Positions 7,467 to 13,732 of a DNA stretch of 64,000 bases are shown piece by piece. Source of the stretch: Hydrogenovibrio kuenenii DSM 12350 (GTDB lineage: Bacteria; Pseudomonadota; Gammaproteobacteria; Thiomicrospirales; Thiomicrospiraceae); assembly GCF_000526715.1 (NCBI RefSeq), contig NZ_JAGP01000001.1:1302001-1366000 (forward strand). Direction: 5' to 3'. A program made the translations under genes and the position numbers. Below the pieces are notes generated by a model. It saw nothing but the letters and a program-made list of their open reading frames with translations. It searched no databases and was not told where the DNA came from. The first letter of the stretch is position 1; every line of letters begins with the position of its first letter.

Positions 7467-7991
7467 TTAACCATTTCGACTACGCAAAGCTCTTGTGTTG
7501 TTAATTAGAACACTTGATTTTGCGTTTGCTTCTTCAATCTTAGAAACAAGGAAATGAGGGCCAGCGTTTAGTTCTGACCACTGCAACCACAAGGCATAAT
7601 CCGAGATGATGTTGTCATGAAGTCTGTCAGGGATCGTATATTTACCCTGTTGGATTGGGTTCGTTGGAAGGTTAACACCAATAAGTCCATGATTCTTATC
7701 TAGAGTAGCTTTAATTTCCCAATCAACAAATTTACGCCATGGTGTTTGTGCACCACAAAAAACGATCGTGCATGATGTTCCAGTTATGTAATTTTCACGT
7801 ATATTTCTAATGACATAATCTGTATTAGTACTCTCTATATCCCTGTCTACTGAGTTGTCTTGGATTACATCATATGTTGCCGAAAAGAATCTGCTAAATT
7901 CGTCATAATATGCTCTATCGCCAGCATGATGGTAGCTGACAAATATTCTTCTTTTTGGGATGCCTAAACCAGAAAATAATCCATTAGCCAT
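7467..7991 (-). CDS. TIR-like (ThsB/DUF1863-type) protein, third gene of the immune cassette
   Basis: 174 aa, soluble. KRRIFVSYHHAGDRAYYDEF (residues 13-32) is the first strand and helix of the MTH538/DUF1863 TIR-like fold. TSCTIVFCGAQTPWRKFVDWEIKA (about 72-95) is the core with the family's W-x-WEI-type end; Glu92 is the candidate catalytic or nucleotide-binding position. In Thoeris, ThsB proteins of this fold sense phage and make an ADP-ribose signal. The start is 5 bp after the stop of the SLATT gene, so the two are probably translationally coupled. The attC at 7393-7451 follows. Confidence 0.8.
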   Translation of the reverse strand: MANGLFSGLGIPKRRIFVSYHHAGDRAYYDEFSRFFSATYDVIQDNSVDRDIESTNTDYVIRNIRENYITGTSCTIVFCGAQTPWRKFVDWEIKATLDKNHGLIGVNLPTNPIQQGKYTIPDRLHDNIISDYALWLQWSELNAGPHFLVSKIEEANAKSSVLINNTRALRSRNG

Positions 7992-7996
7992 TTAAT

Positions 7997-8446
7997 TCAT
8001 CCATTAGTAACATTTGGTTTTGATGATTCAACGCCGCTTCTTGTGTATTGAGACCAAGCACTATTTTCTTTCGAAATCAGACTTTCTATTCTTTGAACGA
8101 AAAGACCAAAAGGCTCTTCTTCGTCATATGGCTCAGTTCTGGTTAAAAAGAGATATTTTTCATGCTTCAAGGATTCGCAGGTAGTTCTATATTCAATCCA
8201 GTTTTCTTGAAATTGATTAAGGCTTAGCAAAGAAGCTAATATGGCAACAATTGCTCCGAGTATGCCTATTAAAATAATACTCCATGTTGCTCCTAGGCCA
8301 AAACCAGCAAAAAGTGGTATTGAACTTGCTGAAATTATTTCCAAAGCACGTATGCGCTTAAACCATTTCTGTGATTTTTGGCTTTTCGAGTCATACCAAT
8401 TTATTTGGTCAACAACGCGTTGTTCAATATATTCTTCCGGTGTCAA
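7997..8446 (-). CDS. SLATT/DUF4231 two-helix membrane protein, predicted effector
   Basis: 149 aa. Two membrane helices at about residues 34-53 and 55-77 are followed by a charged helical tail (NQFQENWIEYRTTCESLKHE), the layout of the SLATT/DUF4231 family. SLATT proteins are predicted pore-forming effectors of nucleotide-signalling conflict systems (established as prediction for the superfamily). The start is TTG at 8446; GGAG stands 7-8 nt upstream and no ATG fits better. It lies 13 bp after one TIR gene and 5 bp before another, which suggests that a TIR-made signal opens this membrane effector. Confidence 0.8.
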   Translation of the reverse strand: MTPEEYIEQRVVDQINWYDSKSQKSQKWFKRIRALEIISASSIPLFAGFGLGATWSIILIGILGAIVAILASLLSLNQFQENWIEYRTTCESLKHEKYLFLTRTEPYDEEEPFGLFVQRIESLISKENSAWSQYTRSGVESSKPNVTNG

Positions 8447-8459
8447 GATAAATCTCCAA

Positions 8460-8918
8460 TTAGCCTTCTATCGCTTCTCTAATCTTTTTCTCGTTTAATC
8501 CAAAAACCCATGTTGCCCCAGATGATAGAAGTGGTTTGGGTGATGCATAGTTACGCTTTTCTTTGATGGCAACTATTTTTTTGTTAAATGTTTTAGCTTG
8601 ATTGATTTCCCAAGAAATCCATTCTCTCTCATGTGACTCTTTACCAACAAAAACAACAAATATGTCACATGCTTTGATTTTTTCAGATATTCTTTTTCGT
8701 ATATATGTTTTATTTTCGCTTTTTATTGATACGTCAGTAGAGATATCATCAAACTCAAGCTCAAACCGTTTATTTGCACTCCAAGCATTTAATAGTCTTT
8801 TATAGTGTTTATCCTCATCATAATAATAGCTAACAAAGACTTTCTTCTTTTTATTTAATATAGCTAATGCAGCTATAGCTGCAGCAGTTCCTAGAGCGAT
8901 CCGTAAAAGCACTGCCAT
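8460..8918 (-). CDS. Membrane-anchored ThsB-like TIR protein, first gene of the immune cassette
   Basis: 152 aa. Residues 1-22 (MAVLLRIALGTAAAIAALAI) form one membrane helix followed by KKKK, so the TIR part faces the cytoplasm. KKVFVSYYYDEDKHYKRLL begins the TIR-like DUF1863 fold. IFVVFVGKESHEREWISWEI (about 86-105) ends with W-x-x-WEI; Glu104 is the candidate active residue. ATG 8918 has AGGAG 6 nt upstream. It begins 33 bp inside the cassette that starts at the attC R' core (8951-8957) and is the first of three tightly spaced genes. ThsB proteins are usually soluble, so the anchor is unusual. Confidence 0.8.
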   Translation of the reverse strand: MAVLLRIALGTAAAIAALAILNKKKKVFVSYYYDEDKHYKRLLNAWSANKRFELEFDDISTDVSIKSENKTYIRKRISEKIKACDIFVVFVGKESHEREWISWEINQAKTFNKKIVAIKEKRNYASPKPLLSSGATWVFGLNEKKIREAIEG

Positions 8919-8950
8919 AAAACTCCTGTTTGGTTCTTTATTACTATTAC

Positions 8951-9031
8951 GCCCAACGTTTAGCTTGAGGGGCGCAGAGACGGCAAGCGCAACTTGCTGG
9001 CGGAGCGTCCCTCTCGAAGCGATTGTTAGGT
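8951..9031 (-). other. attC recombination site
   Basis: Minus strand: R'' ACCTAAC (9025-9031) and R' GTTGGGC (8951-8957) match RYYYAAC and GTTRRRY. The arms GCTTCGAG / CTCAAGC with GGG / CCC form the stem, and GCAAG / CTTGC closes the loop. The DUF1643 stop codon (9026-9028) lies inside R''. R'' is the exact complement of the bases that start the DUF1643 cassette (9550-9556), as the cassette model requires. Confidence 0.9.
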
Positions 9032-9544
9032 GTGGAATGGTTGAATGAAACCATCATAAATAACCCTCGAAGGATGCCTGCTCGTCTGGAGCAGTGTTTT
9101 TCCTTTCTTGCCTTGGACTATTTCCAATATACGTTCCTGGCGTTGAACAAAGCCATTGTCCTTGCCCCAAGCAATGAGGACTATCTCTGACTCATCAATC
9201 GCCTTTTCAATTGCTTGATCATTTCTTTCGCCAATCTGATCATCAGTGCCAATAAAGTCATTGGTTTGAATAAAGGCAAATTGATTTACAACAATCAGGC
9301 GTTCGATGCCGTTGAATTCGACCAACCCCTTCTCAAAAACCACCCGCTCAAGCACCTGGACAGATTTGTCAGCAATCTCAACAGATGCATAGCTTGGGTT
9401 TTGCATAACGGCGCATACAGTTCTCGGTTTGCTTGAAGCACCATCCTTTCGTGCTTCTAGGCGATACCTGAAAATGGGAATTTCCTCCGCAGAAAAGTCC
9501 GCAGTTACCGTCAAATTTGGGCGATGCAAGTATGTTTGTTTCAC
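9026..9544 (-). CDS. DUF1643 protein in an integron cassette
   Basis: About 172 aa. The region VCAVMQNPSYASVEIADKSV, then LIVVNQFAFIQTN, then EIVLIAWGKDNGF is the DUF1643 pattern (MlNPS, vNlFa, vlaWG). Function of the family is unknown. A GTG at 9544 is taken as the start because an earlier in-frame GTG at 9568 lies in the stem of the upstream attC. The stop codon overlaps the attC at 8951-9031. Gene and site together make a single-gene cassette of ordinary size. Confidence 0.8.
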   Translation of the reverse strand: MKQTYLHRPNLTVTADFSAEEIPIFRYRLEARKDGASSKPRTVCAVMQNPSYASVEIADKSVQVLERVVFEKGLVEFNGIERLIVVNQFAFIQTNDFIGTDDQIGERNDQAIEKAIDESEIVLIAWGKDNGFVQRQERILEIVQGKKGKTLLQTSRHPSRVIYDGFIQPFHT

Positions 9545-9549
9545 AGAAC

Positions 9550-9615
9550 ACCTAACGCCCCAGCTCACTGGAGAGTGAGCGCAGTGAGTGAATCCAGTGA
9601 AGCTGATTGTTATGT
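9550..9615 (-). other. attC recombination site
   Basis: Minus strand: R'' ACATAAC (9609-9615), arms CAGCTTCACTGGA / TCCAGTGAGCTG, R' GTTAGGT (9550-9556). R'' is the exact complement of GTTATGT at 10307-10313, marking that as the start of the preceding cassette. The stop of the membrane-protein gene (9620) is 5 bp away. Confidence 0.92.
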
Positions 9616-9619
9616 TTAA

Positions 9620-10315
9620 CTAAACCCATAAGCCAAGAAACCCATTAACGACAATAACCCCAATCACACCAAGAATAACAGCAAGAGCCTGCACAAGAAA
9701 GATTACACGCCTATCATATAGGAAGGTCTTTATTCCACCCGGTGTGTAGGTGGCCGAAAAACTTTGAATTGATCCATTATATTCATTCCTGAATACTCTT
9801 GGCCTGTTCCAGTATTGAATAAGGACTCTTTGCCAGATCAAAACGTCTAACGTCTGTCGCATCCACGTTGGGGAGTATTGGTACATCAAATACCCCCTTC
9901 CGCTATAAAGCGATTTCGTATTTCCGGGCTCTCTTCCGAACAATAGCGCAAGAAATGCATTCTTCACTGAACAGTTATCGCCATCGAGATAAATACTACC
10001 TTCAGCTCTTCGAGCTCTAAGAAAAGAACCTCCGATCAGGAAATAGATCACCACTAAATCCTTAGCATATGGCGGCAGTTTTATTTTTAATGGGAACAAT
10101 ATTAGATTTATTACTCCATGAAATATTCCACGATAAGTATTCAGTACAATCTCAAAAAACTCGTGTGTGCCAATGTTAAACACCGAAATAACAAAGTTCG
10201 AGGCTGATACGATTGCCGCGAATAACCCAAAGATCGCGAACCAGCTCTTTAACGACAGGTATCCTTCGCTCAAGGATTTCCGAAATTGATCAAATTTCAT
10301 CTTGAAACATAACAT
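9620..10315 (-). CDS. Membrane protein of unknown function in an integron cassette
   Basis: 231 aa (226 aa if the ATG at 10300 is used, which is likelier because the first codons overlap the recombination core at 10307-10313). Hydrophobic segments lie at about residues 22-47 (WFAIFGLFAAIVSASNFVIS), 75-100 and the C-terminus (VIFLVQALAVILGVIGVIVV). The middle is soluble and rich in Arg and aromatic residues. No family recognised. Its own attC follows directly. It is the first cassette visible; no attI or integrase gene lies between it and lpd. Confidence 0.7.
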   Translation of the reverse strand: MLCFKMKFDQFRKSLSEGYLSLKSWFAIFGLFAAIVSASNFVISVFNIGTHEFFEIVLNTYRGIFHGVINLILFPLKIKLPPYAKDLVVIYFLIGGSFLRARRAEGSIYLDGDNCSVKNAFLALLFGREPGNTKSLYSGRGYLMYQYSPTWMRQTLDVLIWQRVLIQYWNRPRVFRNEYNGSIQSFSATYTPGGIKTFLYDRRVIFLVQALAVILGVIGVIVVNGFLGLWV

Positions 10316-10462
10316 TTAGTATAAGGCAATATCGCCAGGTTATTTTGTACTGCAATTGTTTTCATGTTTGCTTTTTGCATATCATGAGCCCTGTAATATT
10401 TGTAAGTTATACGACCTTCCAAATTAAAAGTACCATTTTTTTAAAACTAAACATCAACAAAA

Positions 10463-10487
10463 TAAAAAACCCGCACAAAGGCGGGTT
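10463..10487 (-). terminator. Terminator of the aceE-aceF-lpd operon
   Basis: Minus-strand AACCCGC / GCGGGTT hairpin (arms 10481-10487 and 10468-10474) followed by six T, 13 bp past the lpd stop. The remaining 10316-10462 stretch between this terminator and the cassette array is AT-rich with no gene seen. Confidence 0.85.
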
Positions 10488-10499
10488 CCATTTAATTAC

Positions 10500-12311
10500 T
10501 CAGTGAGATTTTTTCTTCTTGGGTGGCATTAGGTCCGTAATCGTCCCTTCCGCCATTTCCGCTGCGAAACAGATGGTTTCACTAAGCGTTGGATGCGGAT
10601 GGATGGTTAGACCAATATCCTGCATGTCTGCGCCCATTTCGATGGCAAGCATAGCTTCTGCTATCAACTCACCGGCATTAGGCCCGACAATACCGCAACC
10701 TAATAAACGATGCGTTTCTGCACAGAATAGTGCTTTGGTCATACCTTCATCACGCCCTAAGCTTAAGCTACGGCCTGAAGCCGCCCAAGGGAAAGCACCT
10801 TTTTCGTACGCGATACCTTGATCTTTAAGCTCTTGCTCAGTTTTACCTGCCCAAGCCACTTCTGGATCGGTATAGGCAACCGATGGAATGCTCATAGGCG
10901 TAAATGCACTTGGCATACCTGAGATAACTTCTGCGGCAACTTTACCTTCGTGAACGGCTTTGTGCGCCAACATAGGTTGACCGACAATATCACCAATCGC
11001 GTAGATATGATCTACATTAGTTTTTTGACGTTCATCCACTTCAATGAAGCCCCAGTCGTCAACTGCAACACCGGCTTTTTCGGCATCTATCAGTTTACCG
11101 TTAGGCGCACGCCCTACAGCAACCAAGATACGGTCAAAGGTATCAGTTTCTGGACAATCTTTGCCTTCAAAAGTAACGACCAAGCCTTTTTTAGTGGCTT
11201 CAACATTGGTGACTTTTGATTTCAGGAAGATGTTTTCGTATTTCTTCTGAATCTTTTTCAGCAATGGTTTTGAGATATCTTTGTCGGCACCTGGAATAAT
11301 GGTATCACCCAACTCAACCACGGTGATGCTTGCGCCCAGTGAGTCGTAAACTTGCGCCATCTCTAGACCGATAATACCACCACCGATAACGAGCATACGT
11401 TTTGGTATTTCTTCTAACTCTAGAGCGTCAGTTGAGTCCATAACACGTGGGTCATCATGTGGGATGAAAGGCAGCTTCACCACGCGAGAACCGGCAGCGA
11501 TAATGGCTTTTTCAAATGCGATGGTTTTAGTCGTGCCATCCGCAGCTTCTACGGTAACGGTATTAGCTGAGCTGAATTTTCCGTAGCCATGAACCACTTC
11601 AACTTTACGTGCTTTTGCAAGACCTGATAGCCCACCAGTCAATTTACCGATAACGCCATCCTTGAATTCGCGCATTTTATTGATGTCGATTTTAGGCTCG
11701 GCAAAAGTAATACCGTGTGCGCCCATTTCACGTGTTTCGTTCAACACGACTGACATGTGCAACAACGCTTTTGAAGGAATACACCCTACGTTCAAACACA
11801 CACCACCGATGTTCTCATAACGCTCGATCATGATGATTTTTTTGCCAAGATCGGCCGCACGGAATGCAGCGGTGTAACCACCAGGACCAGAACCTAATAC
11901 CAATACTTCACACTGCATATCCGCAGGTGGAAGGTCGGCAGAAGAAACAGGAGCTGGAGTATTTTGGGGTGCTTCTTGCTTAGGTGTTTCTTGAGCTGGT
12001 TCTGCTTTTTCTGGTGCAGCAGAGGCGGCAACACTTTCTTCTACGTTTGCGGCAACAGTATCGCTACTGGCGATTTCCATTTGCCCGACAATTGAACCTT
12101 CGGAAACCTTGTCACCTACTGCGGCAGAGAAAGAAACGATCTTACCTGCGAAAGGCGCTGGAATTTCCATGGTTGCCTTGTCTGATTCCAATGTCATTAA
12201 AGAATCGTCTTGCGCAACTTCTTGCCCGGCTTCAACCAAAACTTCGATTACATCGACTTCAGCGAAATCACCAATATCAGGAATTGTAATGTCTACAACT
12301 TTACTCATCAT
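10500..12311 (-). CDS. lpdA: Dihydrolipoyl dehydrogenase (E3) with N-terminal lipoyl domain
   Basis: 603 aa, longer than plain E3 (about 470 aa). Residues 1-80 are a lipoyl domain with the modified Lys in LESDKATMEIP. An Ala/Pro/Glu-rich linker follows to about residue 130. Then comes the E3 flavoprotein: CEVLVLGSGPGGYTAAFRAA for FAD, the redox-active disulfide GGVCLNVGCIPSKALLH, the NAD site (MLVIGGGIIGLEMAQVY), and the C-terminal HPHPTLSE with the catalytic His. It reoxidises dihydrolipoate in pyruvate dehydrogenase. It is the last gene of the operon, 10 bp after aceF. E3 with its own lipoyl domain is known in several proteobacteria. Confidence 0.95.
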   Translation of the reverse strand: MMSKVVDITIPDIGDFAEVDVIEVLVEAGQEVAQDDSLMTLESDKATMEIPAPFAGKIVSFSAAVGDKVSEGSIVGQMEIASSDTVAANVEESVAASAAPEKAEPAQETPKQEAPQNTPAPVSSADLPPADMQCEVLVLGSGPGGYTAAFRAADLGKKIIMIERYENIGGVCLNVGCIPSKALLHMSVVLNETREMGAHGITFAEPKIDINKMREFKDGVIGKLTGGLSGLAKARKVEVVHGYGKFSSANTVTVEAADGTTKTIAFEKAIIAAGSRVVKLPFIPHDDPRVMDSTDALELEEIPKRMLVIGGGIIGLEMAQVYDSLGASITVVELGDTIIPGADKDISKPLLKKIQKKYENIFLKSKVTNVEATKKGLVVTFEGKDCPETDTFDRILVAVGRAPNGKLIDAEKAGVAVDDWGFIEVDERQKTNVDHIYAIGDIVGQPMLAHKAVHEGKVAAEVISGMPSAFTPMSIPSVAYTDPEVAWAGKTEQELKDQGIAYEKGAFPWAASGRSLSLGRDEGMTKALFCAETHRLLGCGIVGPNAGELIAEAMLAIEMGADMQDIGLTIHPHPTLSETICFAAEMAEGTITDLMPPKKKKSH

Positions 12312-12321
12312 TCACTCCCGA

Positions 12322-13647
12322 TTACATGATCAACTGACGTAAGTCAGATAGATACTGACCAATGGTCGTTGTAAAGCGCACGCCTTCTGCACCGTCTACT
12401 GCGCGGTGGTCATAAGAGACGCTGAATGGCATCACTAAACGAGGCACGAATTCTGATCCGTTCCACACTGGCTGCATCTTGGCTTTTGACAAGCCCATAA
12501 TGGCAACTTCAGGTGCGTTAACGATAGGTGTGAACTGCGTACCACCGATACCGCCAAGGCTTGAGATAGTGAAACAACCACCGGACATATCGGCTGGGCT
12601 TAACTTACCGTCACGCGCTTTGACGGAAAGCTCCATCAAGTCACGAGACAGGTCGTAGATACCTTTCTTGTCAACGTCTTTCACCACAGGCACAACCAAA
12701 CCATTTGGTGTGTCTACAGCGATACCGATGTTGTAGTATTTTTTCTTGATAATGGATTGTCCGTCAGGCGACAAGGATGCATTGAAACTTGGGAAGTCTT
12801 GCAATGCTTTGACAACCGCTTTCATCACGAAAACCAATGGCGTCAATTTTACACCCTGCTTTTCGGCAGTGGCTTTCATGTCTTTACGGAATTGATCCAT
12901 TTCAGTGATGTCACACTCGTCGAACTGAGTGACGTGCGGTACGTTCAACCAACTGGTGTGTAGGAACTTACCGGAAATTTTCTTGATGCGACTCAGATCT
13001 TCAGTTTCAGTTTCACCGAATTGTGAGAAATCAATAACTGGAACCGGAGGAATACCAGCACCACTTGATGCAGCGGCTGCAGCAGGTGCACTACCTTGCA
13101 TAACAGATTTAATGAATGCTTCAACATCGCTTTGCGTGATACGACCTTTAGGCCCTGTACCCGAAACATGCGATAAGTCTGCACCCAATTTTCTGGCAAA
13201 TGCTCTAAGTGATGGTGAAGCATGATATGCCGCGCCCATTTCTTGTGCATTAACTGGTTTTGCATTGGCAATGGCAACCGGACTTGGTTGCGCTGGTGCA
13301 GGTGCTGGTGCTGGTTCTGCTTTTGGTGCAGGTGCAGCAGCCACTTTTTCTGCTGGTGCTTCTGGTGCAGGTTTTGATTCTTGAGCCGGTGCAGAAGCTG
13401 CTGCTTCACCACTGACTTCGATATCTAAAACATAGTCGCCTTCAGAAACTTTATCGCCAACCGAGACGATAACTTTTGTTACTTTACCGGCTACCGGAGA
13501 AGGAATTTCCATCGTAGCTTTGTCGGATTCAAGCGTTAATAATGAATCATCAACCGCAACGACATCGCCTTCAGAAATTAAGACTTCAATAACATCGACG
13601 GTATCGAAATCGCCGATATCAGGAATTTTGATTTGTTCAACTGACAT
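12322..13647 (-). CDS. aceF: Pyruvate dehydrogenase E2, dihydrolipoyl acetyltransferase
   Basis: 441 aa from ATG 13647, which has GAGGAC 8 nt upstream (a TTG at 13662 is in frame but unlikely). One lipoyl domain (residues 1-75, Lys in LESDKATMEIP), an Ala/Pro-rich linker, a subunit-binding domain (ASPSLRAFARKLGADLSHVSG) and the acetyltransferase core ending with SYDHRAVDGAEG, whose His and Asp are catalytic. E. coli AceF has three lipoyl domains; here there is one, plus the one fused to E3. It transfers acetyl groups to CoA and forms the core of the complex. Confidence 0.95.
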   Translation of the reverse strand: MSVEQIKIPDIGDFDTVDVIEVLISEGDVVAVDDSLLTLESDKATMEIPSPVAGKVTKVIVSVGDKVSEGDYVLDIEVSGEAAASAPAQESKPAPEAPAEKVAAAPAPKAEPAPAPAPAQPSPVAIANAKPVNAQEMGAAYHASPSLRAFARKLGADLSHVSGTGPKGRITQSDVEAFIKSVMQGSAPAAAAASSGAGIPPVPVIDFSQFGETETEDLSRIKKISGKFLHTSWLNVPHVTQFDECDITEMDQFRKDMKATAEKQGVKLTPLVFVMKAVVKALQDFPSFNASLSPDGQSIIKKKYYNIGIAVDTPNGLVVPVVKDVDKKGIYDLSRDLMELSVKARDGKLSPADMSGGCFTISSLGGIGGTQFTPIVNAPEVAIMGLSKAKMQPVWNGSEFVPRLVMPFSVSYDHRAVDGAEGVRFTTTIGQYLSDLRQLIM

Positions 13648-13732
13648 TGTTTGTGTCCTCAATTGTTCGTGCTATCACTATTCAGAGCTGTACTATTCCA
13701 ATGCGCACAGCTCTTAGCGTCCCATCAGGCGA

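Noticed and set aside
10314-10460. attI site or attC remnant before the first cassette
   Set aside because: GGCGATATTGCC makes only a small hairpin, and no second core was found; no integrase gene fits between here and lpd.
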